Positions 52,999-61,486 of a DNA stretch of 64,000 nucleotides are shown here, one piece after another. This DNA is from Brotaphodocola faecis (GTDB lineage Bacteria; Bacillota; Clostridia; Lachnospirales; Lachnospiraceae): the NCBI RefSeq assembly GCF_040096075.1, contig NZ_JBBMFJ010000021.1, positions 5,242 through 69,241 on the forward strand. The letters are read 5' to 3'. Numbering within the stretch: position 1 is the stretch's first letter; each line of letters begins with the position of its first letter. The notes beneath the pieces are model-generated. The model was not told the DNA's origin. It saw only the letters and a program-made list of their open reading frames with translations, and made no database searches. A program made the translations under genes and the position numbers.

Positions 52999-53550
52999 CT
53001 ACATCAGACTGATGACCATCTGGGCTGTCTCGTACATATTGGTTCCGCTGTCCATGCTGCACTTCTGTATGTACCGGTGCGCTTCCTCCTCGGTCATGCT
53101 GTTGCGCTCCATAAGAAGTGCCTTCGCCTTGTCAATCACGGTGCGCTGTTTCTCATCGCGCTGCTTTGGCTGCTGGCGCAGTTTTTTTCTGCGTCTTGCC
53201 TGGGTCTGCACGATCATCTCCAGGGTTCCCACCAGGTCATGGACTTTTAACGGCATGGGCAGACACACCACATCCTGCGGCGCATCCGCAGACCATTTAT
53301 TCGGGGACGCGATCATCAGCATTGCTGATTCCGCATTCATGCAGTCACGCAGTTCCGAGTACAGCATGTCTGTCAGGCGGTAGCCGCACACTACAATCCC
53401 ACAGTTTAACTCTTCCATCTGGGACAGGACCTGCGCTCCGGATGTGCAGACAGCGATTACCTCAAACCCGTTTCTCATCAGTATGTTTTTTATGCTTTTT
53501 GCGTCTTCCGGCTTGGAAAATGCCACAATGATGTTTGCCAAAACGCTCAC
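52999..53550 (-). CDS. ANTAR-domain RNA-binding regulator (NitR/AmiR type)
   Basis: Putative transcription antiterminator acting on RNA. 183 residues: an N-terminal receiver-like domain (about 1-115) without a clear phospho-acceptor Asp set, followed by a coiled linker (KKLRQQPKQRDEKQR) and a C-terminal ANTAR domain with VIDKAKALLMERNSMTEEEAHRYIQ and NMYETAQMVIS. It follows glnA by 42 bases. In Clostridium an ANTAR protein (NitR) also lies next to glnA, and the glnA leader here has hairpins and a terminator suiting this control. Confidence 0.9.
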   Translation of the reverse strand: MSVLANIIVAFSKPEDAKSIKNILMRNGFEVIAVCTSGAQVLSQMEELNCGIVVCGYRLTDMLYSELRDCMNAESAMLMIASPNKWSADAPQDVVCLPMPLKVHDLVGTLEMIVQTQARRRKKLRQQPKQRDEKQRTVIDKAKALLMERNSMTEEEAHRYIQKCSMDSGTNMYETAQMVISLM

Positions 53551-53592
53551 CTCCGGGGGGTTGATGTCAGGTGACTGTGGAAAACCACTCCA

Positions 53593-54933
53593 CTAGAACT
53601 TATACAGATACTCCTGCACTTCCCAGTCGGTTACTTCCGCGCGGAACTTCTTCCACTCTGCGCTCTTTGCTTCCAGATATTTGGTGTAAATGTGATCTCC
53701 AAGCAATTCTTTCGCAAATGCGCTGCCCTCAAACGCTTCAATAGCCTCGCCCAGTGTCTGCGGAAGCTGCTCAATGCCAAGTGTGCGCATTTCTTCATCC
53801 GTCATGGCAAAAACGTTGCAGTCCACACTGGCCGGAGGTGTCATTTCTTTTTTGATGCCGTCCAGACCTGCTGCCAGGCAGGCTGCCAGCGCCAGGTACG
53901 GGTTCACTGCGGAATCCGGGCAACGCAGCTCAATGCGGGTGCTGTCTTCCCCGCGCGCACTCGGAATACGGATCAGCGCGCTGCGGTTTGCGTGCGCAGA
54001 CCAGGCCACGCAGACCGGAGCGTCATAGCCCGGGACCAGACGCTTATAAGAATTGACCAGCGGATTGGTGAGCAGGGTGATTTCCCGGATATGCGCCAGG
54101 ATTCCTGCCATAAACTGATATGCCACTTTGCTTAAGCCAAGGCTGTCATTGTCATCCACGAAGAGATTCTTGCCGTGGGCATCGGCCAGGGACATGTTGA
54201 TGTGCATGCCGGAACCATTCATGCCTGCCTTTGGCTTTGGCATGAAGGTTGCGTGAAGGCCGTGGCGTTTTGCAATGGTCTTTACCGCCATCTTAAAGGT
54301 CATGATATTATCCGCTGCTGCCAGTCCCTCCGTATATTCCAGATCGATCTCATGCTGGGCCGGGGATAATTCGTGGTGGGATGCCTCCACCTCAATGTCC
54401 ATGTCCTCCAGATTCAGGACGATGTCACGGCGCACATTCTCTGCCAGATCGATCGGTCCCACATCAAAATAGCTGGCATTCTCATGGGTATTGGTGGTCG
54501 GGCGGCCTTCCTCATCCGTATGGAATAAGAAGAACTCGCACTCCGGTCCCACATGGAACTCATAACCCATGTCTGCCGCCTCTTTCAAGACTTTCTTTAA
54601 AACATAGCGCGGATCTCCCTCAAAGGGCTCGCCGTTGGGACGGTACACGTCACACATCAGGCGGGCAACCTTGCCCTGCTGCGGTCTCCACGGAAAAATC
54701 GCAAAGGTATCCAGATCCGGATACAGATACATATCGGATTCCTCAATCCGCACAAAGCCCTCGATTGCAGAACCATCGAACATGCAGCGGTTGTTTAACG
54801 CCTTTTCCAGCTGACTGGCTGTAACTGCCACATTTTTCAGCATTCCGAAAATATCTGTGAACTGAAGACGGATAAACTCCACATCCTCTTCCTCTGCCAT
54901 ACGGATGATATCTTTTTTCGTATATCTGCTCAT
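53593..54933 (-). CDS. glnA: Glutamine synthetase (GSI-alpha type)
   Basis: ATP-dependent synthesis of glutamine from glutamate and ammonia. 446 residues, short (alpha) type without the GSI-beta insertion. Motifs: DGSAIEGFVRIEESDMYLYPD, the ATP region 'FMPKPKAGMNGSGMHINMSL' and the metal ligand segment. No adenylylation Tyr loop is evident. The leader carries a terminator and competing hairpin, and the gene is followed by the ANTAR gene. Confidence 0.96.
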   Translation of the reverse strand: MSRYTKKDIIRMAEEEDVEFIRLQFTDIFGMLKNVAVTASQLEKALNNRCMFDGSAIEGFVRIEESDMYLYPDLDTFAIFPWRPQQGKVARLMCDVYRPNGEPFEGDPRYVLKKVLKEAADMGYEFHVGPECEFFLFHTDEEGRPTTNTHENASYFDVGPIDLAENVRRDIVLNLEDMDIEVEASHHELSPAQHEIDLEYTEGLAAADNIMTFKMAVKTIAKRHGLHATFMPKPKAGMNGSGMHINMSLADAHGKNLFVDDNDSLGLSKVAYQFMAGILAHIREITLLTNPLVNSYKRLVPGYDAPVCVAWSAHANRSALIRIPSARGEDSTRIELRCPDSAVNPYLALAACLAAGLDGIKKEMTPPASVDCNVFAMTDEEMRTLGIEQLPQTLGEAIEAFEGSAFAKELLGDHIYTKYLEAKSAEWKKFRAEVTDWEVQEYLYKF

Positions 54934-54971
54934 GTCATTCTCCCTCCATGATATGATATTATTTTATAACG

Positions 54972-55060
54972 GAAAAACGAGGGCGTCAAGAAAGCCGCCT
55001 GCACGGTTTACCTGAAACGCCCTCGTTTCGTGACTGTTTGCTCCTGGTATCTCACCAGGA
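54972..55060 (-). promoter_or_regulatory. glnA leader: two hairpins and attenuating terminator (ANTAR target candidate)
   Basis: In the transcript order: P1 hairpin TCCTGG/CCAGGA (55042-55060), then P2 GAAACG/CGTTTC (55014-55029), then a terminator made of AACGAGGGCGT (55017-55027) pairing with ACGCCCTCGTT (54976-54986) and a T-run. P2 and the terminator use the same bases, so they exclude each other, as expected for ANTAR antitermination. The loops are not exact ANTAR hexaloops, so the match is by architecture. Confidence 0.75.
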
Positions 55061-55078
55061 CACGTTTTCATACAACAG

Positions 55079-55107
55079 ATGATAACAGCTTCCCTGTTTT
55101 TTGTCAA
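55079..55107 (-). promoter_or_regulatory. Strong sigma-A promoter of glnA
   Basis: Minus strand TTGACA, 17-bp spacer, TATCAT. The -35 lies within an inverted repeat (TGTCAA and TTGACA, 55102-55116), which may be a regulator site but does not match the GlnR consensus. Confidence 0.8.
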
Positions 55108-55155
55108 CTATTGACAGACCTGCTTATTTGTTGCTGTTCACGCGCTGCGCGAACC

Positions 55156-57015
55156 TTATTTTTTATAGCTCAGTGCCCGGATCGCATTGAGGATGGCCAG
55201 CACGGAAACACCCACATCTCCGAACACGGCTGCCCACATGGTTGCGTAACCGAGTGCTACCAGAATCAGAACCGCAATCTTGACCGCAATGGCGAAAATG
55301 ATGTTCTGCTTGACAATGCCTACCGTCTTTCTGGCAATGCAGATGGCGTCCACGATTTTGGACGGTTCATCATCCATGATGACCACATCTGCTGCCTCCA
55401 CAGCCGCGTCGGAACCGATTCCGCCCATGGCGATACCTACATCCGCGCGGGCCAGAACCGGCGCATCATTGATGCCGTCCCCCACAAATGCCAGCGTCTT
55501 TCCTTCCGGCTTTTCCTTCAGAAGCTGCTCCACCTTCGCTACCTTGTCACCCGGAAGCAGGTTGCCAAATACATGGGTAATGCCAATGGACTCAGCGACC
55601 TTCTTTCCAACTTCTTCTTTATCTCCAGTCAGCATCACCAGTTTGCTCACATCCTGCTTTTTGAGACCGGCCAGCATCGCCGGAACATCCGGACGGACAC
55701 TGTCGGAAATGACGATAGAACCGAGGTAGGTGGTTCCATCTGCCAGATACAGGGTAGTTCCCAGAACTGCTGCCGGAGTGGTAACAGCAACACCCTGCCG
55801 TTCCATAAGCTTCTGGTTGCCGATGTAAAGCTCCTTCCACACACCATCTACCTGTACCTGTGCATGAATGCCATGGCCGGAAATCTCTTCCACCTGGCCG
55901 ATACGGCTGGTATCCGCTTCTTTTCCATAAGCCTGTTTGATCGACTGCGCGATGGGATGGTTGGAATTGTATTCGCCAAGCGCTGCCAGCTCCAGAAGCG
56001 CTTCCTTACTTCCCTGCACCGGAGACACATCGGTTACCTCAAACTTACCGGTAGTCAGGGTTCCTGTCTTATCAAACACAGCAGTATCCAGACTGCCCAT
56101 AGCCTCCAGATAGTTACTGCCCTTCATAAGAATGCCCTGTCTGGATGCCGCGCCCAGGCCGCCAAAGAAGCTTAAGGGAACAGAAATCACCAGCGCGCAC
56201 GGGCAGGAAACAACCAGGAAGCTGCAGGCACGGTATATCCAGGTACTCCATCCACCCAAAATGAGCGGAGGAAGCACAGCCAGAATAGCTGCCAGGATAA
56301 CCACAGCCGGGGTGTATACACGGGCAAAGCGGGTGATAAAGGCCTCGGCCTTCGCTTTTCTGGAGCTTGCGTTCTCCACCAGTTCCAGAATCTTTGCCAC
56401 GGTAGAATCATCAAACAGCTTGGTGGTCTGCACCTTCAGAACACCAGTCAGGTTGATGGAACCGCTCACGATATTCTGGCCTGCTTCCACCTCTGCCGGC
56501 ATGGACTCTCCGGTCAGGGCCTTGGTGTCCAGCGTAGAGCTGCCCTCCAGAACAATGCCGTCCAGCGGCACCTTCTCGCCCGGGCGGATGATGATGGTAT
56601 CTCCGATTTCTACTTCATATGGATCTACCTGTTCCTCTTCCCCGTCCCGCAGAAGGTTTGCGTACTCCGGATTGATATCCATCAGATCTGTGATGGATTT
56701 TCTGGACTTGTTAACCGCATAGTCGTTGAACAGTTCTCCGACCTGATAAAACAGCATAACCGCCACAGCTTCCTCCAGAGAACCGATGGCGAACGCGCCA
56801 AAGGTAGCAATGGTCATCAGAAAATTTTCATCAAACACCTGACCGTTTTTCAAATTGCGGCAAGCCCGCAGCGGAATGTCATATCCCGCGGCCAGATAGG
56901 AAAGGACAAACGGGACCCACGCCCAGGATGTCTTTTTCTCCATACACATGGCAATTACAAAGAAAACAGCACTGACCGCAAGCCGGGTCACCATTTTTTT
57001 CTGCTTTTTCGTCAT
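55156..57015 (-). CDS. Heavy-metal P1B-type ATPase (Zn/Cd/Pb efflux likely)
   Basis: Exports a heavy metal cation using ATP. 619 residues: eight membrane segments, the actuator motif TGES, CPC metal motif in SCPCALVISVPLS, phosphorylation site DKTGTLTTG and hinge GDGINDAPVLARADVG. Unlike many relatives it has no N-terminal metal-binding HMA domain; a separate 74-residue HMA protein is encoded just upstream. The CPC motif with this N-terminal start points to the Zn2+/Cd2+/Pb2+ group rather than copper; metal choice is inferred. Confidence 0.92.
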   Translation of the reverse strand: MTKKQKKMVTRLAVSAVFFVIAMCMEKKTSWAWVPFVLSYLAAGYDIPLRACRNLKNGQVFDENFLMTIATFGAFAIGSLEEAVAVMLFYQVGELFNDYAVNKSRKSITDLMDINPEYANLLRDGEEEQVDPYEVEIGDTIIIRPGEKVPLDGIVLEGSSTLDTKALTGESMPAEVEAGQNIVSGSINLTGVLKVQTTKLFDDSTVAKILELVENASSRKAKAEAFITRFARVYTPAVVILAAILAVLPPLILGGWSTWIYRACSFLVVSCPCALVISVPLSFFGGLGAASRQGILMKGSNYLEAMGSLDTAVFDKTGTLTTGKFEVTDVSPVQGSKEALLELAALGEYNSNHPIAQSIKQAYGKEADTSRIGQVEEISGHGIHAQVQVDGVWKELYIGNQKLMERQGVAVTTPAAVLGTTLYLADGTTYLGSIVISDSVRPDVPAMLAGLKKQDVSKLVMLTGDKEEVGKKVAESIGITHVFGNLLPGDKVAKVEQLLKEKPEGKTLAFVGDGINDAPVLARADVGIAMGGIGSDAAVEAADVVIMDDEPSKIVDAICIARKTVGIVKQNIIFAIAVKIAVLILVALGYATMWAAVFGDVGVSVLAILNAIRALSYKK

Positions 57016-57111
57016 ACTAATTTCCTTTTCTCATGATCTGCTGCCAGAATTCTGGCACTTCAGGGTTCCTCACTGGCTGACCATGCAATGTTCGTTTTAC
57101 ATTCCTGCGTT

Positions 57112-57336
57112 TTAGCGCAGTACCTTAAATTCAGCCTCCGGCTCAACCTTTGCGGCAACAGCTCTTGCTGCCTCAACCAGCGCATCCTCTCTTCCATCTT
57201 CCACTTCCATGATCAGGCGCTGGGTCATGAAGCTTAAGCTTGCGCTGTTCACGCCATCTAATTTCTTTACGCCTTCCTCAATCTTTGCAGCACAGTTTGC
57301 ACAGCATAAACCTTCTAATTTGATGATCTTCTTCAT
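57112..57336 (-). CDS. Stand-alone HMA metal-binding protein
   Basis: 74 residues, one HMA (CopZ-like) domain. The metal loop is LCCANCAAK, with an extra Cys before the usual CxxC. It is 96 bases upstream of the P-type ATPase that lacks such a domain, so it may deliver metal to it. Preceded by the ArsR repressor gene. Confidence 0.9.
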   Translation of the reverse strand: MKKIIKLEGLCCANCAAKIEEGVKKLDGVNSASLSFMTQRLIMEVEDGREDALVEAARAVAAKVEPEAEFKVLR

Positions 57337-57419
57337 GATATTCTCTCCTTTTATTTTTCACTTTGTCCTGACCATGTATGCGCAGGACTTTTTTCGTTTC
57401 ACAGCTTTCTGCCAGAATT

Positions 57420-57806
57420 TTACTCGCTGATATGCTCCATACCCTGAGCCAGAATGGTCTGGATGTGGGCATCGGCAAGCTTATAAAATACGGTCTTTCC
57501 GTCCCGCCGGAAGGACACCAGACGCATCTGCTTTAAGACTCTCAGCTGATGGGAAATTGCCGACTGTCCCATCTGCAGCAGAGTTGCGATGTCGCAGACA
57601 CACATCTCCGACTGGCTGAGCACATACAAAATCTTGATCCGCGTAGAGTCCCCAAATATCTTGAAAAACTCCGACAGATCCAGAAGCTGCTGCTCGTCCG
57701 GCATCACGCCCTCCACCTTTTTCACAATTTCCTCATGGACATGCATGAACTCGCAGGAACCATCTTCCACTTCCTGCTCAATCTGGATTTTTTCTGCCTC
57801 TGTCAT
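57420..57806 (-). CDS. ArsR-family metal-responsive repressor (CadC/SmtB type)
   Basis: Winged-helix repressor, 128 residues. Contains the metal-sensing MCVCD motif (as ELCVCD in CadC) in the recognition region 'SEMCVCDIATLLQMGQSAI' and a N-terminal His/Cys segment 'CEFMHVHEEI'. Upstream is an operator-like inverted repeat, ATGAA and TTCAT (57828-57843), between the promoter and the start codon. It heads the ArsR-HMA-ATPase unit and probably represses it until metal binds. Confidence 0.9.
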   Translation of the reverse strand: MTEAEKIQIEQEVEDGSCEFMHVHEEIVKKVEGVMPDEQQLLDLSEFFKIFGDSTRIKILYVLSQSEMCVCDIATLLQMGQSAISHQLRVLKQMRLVSFRRDGKTVFYKLADAHIQTILAQGMEHISE

Positions 57807-57827
57807 AGCATTCCTCCGTTTCTTTAC

Positions 57828-57877
57828 ATGAACAACTATTCATATGTTTATATTACCATATAATACACTGTTGTCAA
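57828..57877 (-). promoter_or_regulatory. Promoter and operator of the metal efflux unit
   Basis: Minus strand TTGACA (57872-57877), 16-bp spacer, TAATAT (57850-57855), followed by the ATGAA...TTCAT repeat (57828-57843) typical of ArsR/SmtB sites and located where bound repressor would block transcription. Confidence 0.6.
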
Positions 57878-57888
57878 GAGTAAATACG

Positions 57889-57929
57889 AAAAATGCCGGG
57901 GCGCCAAAAACTGACGCCCCAGCATTTTT
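57889..57929. terminator. Bidirectional terminator between fprA and the metal unit
   Basis: AAAAATGC/GCATTTTT and GGGGCG/CGCCCC arms separate the end of fprA from the ArsR promoter; a T-run follows in either direction. Confidence 0.85.
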
Positions 57930-57946
57930 CTGTCGTATTGTATTTT

Positions 57947-59104
57947 TTATTTCAATGCATCTACCATGGCTTTCATGGCTTCTCTGGTATCCTCATGCAC
58001 TGCGGATTTGATAGTGACCACCTGCTCCAGTACATGAACATCCTTCATTGGCTCCAGAATTCCACGCATGATCTTTCCTGCTAACGGTGCCCAGGAGCCA
58101 TTCTCGATAAGGCCTACCGTACGCTTCTGGAAGTTCTTGGATTTTAAGTGCAGCAGGAACTCTTCCATGCACGGGAATACGCCGCCATCATAGGTTGCGG
58201 CTGCCAGTACCAGACGGTCGTAGTAGAATGCCTTGCGCACTGCCAGGGAAACATCCGTGCGGGATAAGTCAAATACCTCCACTTCCTCGCCATTTGCACG
58301 AAGCATTTCTGCCATCTCTTCTGCAGCCTGAGCAGTATTTCCATGAATAGAAGCATATGCCACCATAACGCCATGCTTCTCCGGCTGGTAAGTGCTCCAG
58401 GTCTGGTATTTGTCAATGTAATAGCCCAGGTTTTCTTTTAAGATTGGTCCGTGCAGCGGGCAGATCATCCGGATATCCAGACCGGACGCTTTCTTTAACA
58501 GACCCTGAACCTGTACACCGTACTTTCCTACGATATTTAAGAAGTAGCGGGCTGCTTCCTCTGCCCACTCCTCTTCTGCGTCCAGCGCGCCAAACTTGCC
58601 AAAGCCGTCTGCAGAGAACAGAATTTTTTCATTCTGCTCATAAGCTACCATAACCTCTGGCCAGTGTACCATCGGTGCCATGAAAAACTGCAGGGTATGT
58701 GCGCCAAGATTTAAGGTCTCACCCTCTTTTACCACTACCTTACGGTCTGTTAAATCCATTTCAAAGAACTGATCCATCATGGCAAAAGTCTTTGCGTTTC
58801 CGACAATTTTAGTTTCCGGATAACGGTCCGCAAAGTTTTTGATATTTGCCGCATGATCCGGCTCCATATGGGATACCACCAGATAATCCGGTTTCCGGTC
58901 TCCCAGCGCCTTTGCAAGATTCTCAAACCACGCATCGGTAGCGCGCTTATCCACAGTGTCCATCACGGCCACCTTTTCATCCATGATCACATAAGAATTA
59001 TAGCTGACTCCATTCGGAATCGGATACTGGCTCTCGAAAATATCCAGTGTTTTATCATCTGCTCCCACGTATAAAATGGAATCAGAAATGTAAGTATCGC
59101 GCAT
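57947..59104 (-). CDS. fprA: Flavodiiron protein (FprA-type O2/NO reductase)
   Basis: Reduces O2 to water or NO to N2O, protecting anaerobes. 385 residues: N-terminal metallo-beta-lactamase-like diiron domain with SHMEPDHAANI (diiron His/Glu/Asp ligands) and FSADGFGKFG, and C-terminal flavodoxin domain with 'YASIHGNTAQAAEEM' for FMN. It has a good promoter at 59216-59244. Electron donor is likely a rubredoxin encoded elsewhere. Confidence 0.95.
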   Translation of the reverse strand: MRDTYISDSILYVGADDKTLDIFESQYPIPNGVSYNSYVIMDEKVAVMDTVDKRATDAWFENLAKALGDRKPDYLVVSHMEPDHAANIKNFADRYPETKIVGNAKTFAMMDQFFEMDLTDRKVVVKEGETLNLGAHTLQFFMAPMVHWPEVMVAYEQNEKILFSADGFGKFGALDAEEEWAEEAARYFLNIVGKYGVQVQGLLKKASGLDIRMICPLHGPILKENLGYYIDKYQTWSTYQPEKHGVMVAYASIHGNTAQAAEEMAEMLRANGEEVEVFDLSRTDVSLAVRKAFYYDRLVLAAATYDGGVFPCMEEFLLHLKSKNFQKRTVGLIENGSWAPLAGKIMRGILEPMKDVHVLEQVVTIKSAVHEDTREAMKAMVDALK

Positions 59105-59215
59105 TGTGTCTCCTCCTGTTTTTGTATTCTATGTTGTGTTGTCTGTTTCTCTTTGATCAGACTGTGGCCTCTTCTAAAATCAGGCATTGGATCATTTTCA
59201 TCCACAATCCCCTCT

Positions 59216-59244
59216 ATTATAATGCCCACCAAAACCGCCGTCAA
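59216..59244 (-). promoter_or_regulatory. Sigma-A type promoter of fprA
   Basis: Minus strand TTGACG, 17-bp spacer, TATAAT, giving a leader of about 105 nt before the ATG. Confidence 0.7.
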
Positions 59245-59301
59245 CTTGCTTTCCCGTTTTTTTGCTGCAGCTCAGAAAATGTCTGCCAAGCTGCAGGAAC
59301 A

Positions 59302-59682
59302 TCAGATTTCCTTCTGATCCGCCTCACTGCGATACCGCTCGATCATTTTCACGATATCATGTTTCGTGTACGGTTTTTCGATAAATCCATATGCCTGGAT
59401 TTTCCACGCCTCCAGGGAAAATCCGGGAATGCTGGACATGAGTACTACTGCCGGAGCATTGCCCAGCTTATGAAGTTCTTTTGCCAGGCTGATGCCGCTG
59501 ATATCCGGCATGACGATATCCGTAAATACCATGTCCACCGGGTTTTCTTTCACAAACTCCACCACAGCCACCGCCTCCTCAAAGGTTTTCAGCAGGTTGA
59601 CCCCATCCATATTACGGAAAATCCCTTCGATTTTTTCCAGAAGCTCCGGCGCGTTATCCACCGCAACCACATTTACTGCCAT
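59302..59682 (-). CDS. Single-domain response regulator (CheY-like)
   Basis: 126 residues, receiver domain only. Phospho-acceptor Asp is in VFTDIVMPDISG, switch Ser/Thr in LMSS and the conserved Lys in IEKPYTKHD. The in-frame ATG at 59682 is preceded by GGAGG; an open extension of 11 codons upstream is not supported. No sensor kinase or output partner is in the window, and the neighbours (dus, fprA) do not reveal its pathway. Confidence 0.85.
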   Translation of the reverse strand: MAVNVVAVDNAPELLEKIEGIFRNMDGVNLLKTFEEAVAVVEFVKENPVDMVFTDIVMPDISGISLAKELHKLGNAPAVVLMSSIPGFSLEAWKIQAYGFIEKPYTKHDIVKMIERYRSEADQKEI

Positions 59683-59711
59683 GTATGATTCCTCCCAGAC
59701 TCTTCTCCATT

Positions 59712-60713
59712 TCATTTATTCCAACCCGGAAATACAGGTTCCCTGCGAATTTGCTTCTCCATTAGAAGACTCTCTACCGCGGCCCGATACTCCTCCATCC
59801 GCTGTGCCTTGCGGATTTTCTTCATCGGCTTCGCACTGTCCTCAAAGGCCTCTCCCAGATAGGTCCAGAGCTCCTTCATCTTAAACAGCACATTCTTATC
59901 TCCCGGAATGGCCTGCCGGTATCCTTCCAGCACCTCCTCATGAAAAGCCCGGATACGCTCCGCCGTAAGGTGCGGTGCAGCGGCCGTATTCTCCTGTGTA
60001 ATCTGCGAAACTTCTGTCTCCGCCAGCGCCGGATTTGTCAATAATCCCCGGCCCAGCATCACAGTGGGAATTCCCGGATAATCCCGTTCAAACTGCAGGA
60101 TTTCTGCTGCGCTGAAGAGATCTCCATTATAAAAAACCGGATTTTTACTGTCCCGCACCGCAAGGTCAAAGGCCTCCATATGCGGGTGATTCTTATAATA
60201 ATCCGCCTGAACTCTCGGGTGCACAATCAGATTTTTCAGTGGATACCGGTTGTAAATGGACAGCAGTTCCTCAAACTCCTCCGACTTTTCTTTTCCAACC
60301 CGCGTCTTGACAGACAGCTCCATTCCCATTTTGGAAAGGCCATCACAAACCTGATACAAAAACTCATCCAGTTCCATCGGATATTCCAGAAAACCGGAAC
60401 CCCGTTTTTTTGCAACCACCGTTCCCGACGGACAACCAAGGTTTAAGTTTACTTCTGTATAACCCAGTTCCTTCAGCCGTCCTGCCGCCCACAGAAAATC
60501 ATCTGCCTTGTTTGTCAGAATCTGCGGAATGACCGGTACTCCTTCATTATGCTCCGGCCTCACATCATTGAGTTCCCTGGGTGTCAGTTTCCGTGTCTGG
60601 TTCGGTGAAATAAATGGGGTGTAATACGCCTTTATGCCATGAAAATGCCGGTGATGGGCATTTCGGAACACATAGCCGGTAATGCCCTCCATCGGCGCAA
60701 ATAAATAATCCAT
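59712..60713 (-). CDS. tRNA-dihydrouridine synthase
   Basis: FMN-dependent enzyme that reduces uridines in tRNA. 333 residues: TIM barrel with FAPMEGITGYVFR at the start, VNLNLGCPSGTVVAKKRGSG (Dus active Cys region) and VMLGRGLLTNP. The ATG at 60713 follows GGAGAGG and begins the conserved block; an upstream extension of 16 codons is unlikely. It ends 29 bases before the response regulator gene. Confidence 0.92.
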   Translation of the reverse strand: MDYLFAPMEGITGYVFRNAHHRHFHGIKAYYTPFISPNQTRKLTPRELNDVRPEHNEGVPVIPQILTNKADDFLWAAGRLKELGYTEVNLNLGCPSGTVVAKKRGSGFLEYPMELDEFLYQVCDGLSKMGMELSVKTRVGKEKSEEFEELLSIYNRYPLKNLIVHPRVQADYYKNHPHMEAFDLAVRDSKNPVFYNGDLFSAAEILQFERDYPGIPTVMLGRGLLTNPALAETEVSQITQENTAAAPHLTAERIRAFHEEVLEGYRQAIPGDKNVLFKMKELWTYLGEAFEDSAKPMKKIRKAQRMEEYRAAVESLLMEKQIRREPVFPGWNK

Positions 60714-60786
60714 ACTCTTCTGCCTCTCCTTGTATTCCCTGTCTGACTCTAATCCTATCACAGTTTGTCATTTTTATAAATGATTT

Positions 60787-60811
60787 GGACGCGCCATTTT
60801 CAGACGCGTCC
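60787..60811. terminator. Weak hairpin after the nitroreductase gene
   Basis: GGACGCG and CGCGTCC around an 11-nt loop. T-rich sequence follows loosely on the plus strand only, so terminator function on the minus strand is uncertain. Confidence 0.35.
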
Positions 60812-60873
60812 TCATTTTATTTCCTTATTTTACTTCCTTGCCATCTTCTTAAAAAAACATCGTATGGTCTCCT

Positions 60874-61401
60874 TTACCGGACATAGTAAACGTAATCCGC
60901 TTTTCTCGGCGCTGCCTCCTTTAACGGAGCAGCCGCATAGCCAAGCACCAGGTGACCGATTCCCTCATAATCTCCCTCAATGCCAAGGCTCTTTAAAAGC
61001 TCTTTGCCCTCCGGTGTCTCAAACTCTTCTTTTGCGCGGTGAATCCAGCAGCTGTCCACGCCAAGGTCTGCTGCGGCATTCATGAGATTTCCCATGACCA
61101 GAGTTCCATCGTAGAGGTAGGTCGGCATAGCCTTGTTGGCCAGGACAATCAGCAGCTCCTGGGCTCCGTAAAATGGGTCGAAGCTCTCGTCTTTTCCCAT
61201 AAACTTCGCGTTCATGGCAGAAAGCTTATCCCTCAGTTCTTTGTTCGTAACCGCAATAATAATCGGAGACTGCCTGCCCATGCCGGTTGCTGCGTAGGTT
61301 CCGGCTTTGATGATTGCCTGCAGCTTTTCTTCCTCAATCAGCTCCGGTTTGAACGCGCGGCAGCTTCTTCTTGTTTCCAGTACCTTTAATGTCTCTGACA
61401 T
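60874..61401 (-). CDS. Nitroreductase-family flavoprotein
   Basis: FMN-dependent oxidoreductase, 175 residues, small. Flavin-binding RRSCRAFKPE at the N-terminus and 'ADLGVDSCWIHRAKEEF' near the middle are typical. Substrate (nitro compound, quinone or another acceptor) cannot be told from sequence. It stands alone between the exonuclease and dihydrouridine synthase genes. Confidence 0.92.
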   Translation of the reverse strand: MSETLKVLETRRSCRAFKPELIEEEKLQAIIKAGTYAATGMGRQSPIIIAVTNKELRDKLSAMNAKFMGKDESFDPFYGAQELLIVLANKAMPTYLYDGTLVMGNLMNAAADLGVDSCWIHRAKEEFETPEGKELLKSLGIEGDYEGIGHLVLGYAAAPLKEAAPRKADYVYYVR

Positions 61402-61467
61402 GATCTTTTCTCTCCTTCCGGCGCTGCTTTGTTCGCAGTCCCTTTCTTATGACTATAAGAAAAAGAA

Positions 61468-61486
61468 GACACCTTGTCAAGATGCC
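61468..61486 (-). terminator. Terminator overlapping the end of the exonuclease-WYL gene
   Basis: GGCATCTT and AAGGTGTC can pair (with G-U pairs) around a short loop and are followed by TTCTTTTTC; the first arm includes the stop codon. Confidence 0.5.

Noticed and set aside
55102..55116. Inverted repeat TGTCAA/TTGACA at the glnA -35, first considered a GlnR site.
   Set aside because: Spacing is shorter than the GlnR consensus (TGTnAn7TnACA), and the ANTAR/attenuator system already explains control.
55137..55155. Small GC hairpin after the P-type ATPase gene.
   Set aside because: Short stem with a mismatch and no T-run; too weak to list.
59267..59298. GCTGCAGCT/AGCTGCAG repeat after the response regulator gene.
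   Set aside because: No T-run in the minus direction and a large loop; not a convincing terminator.
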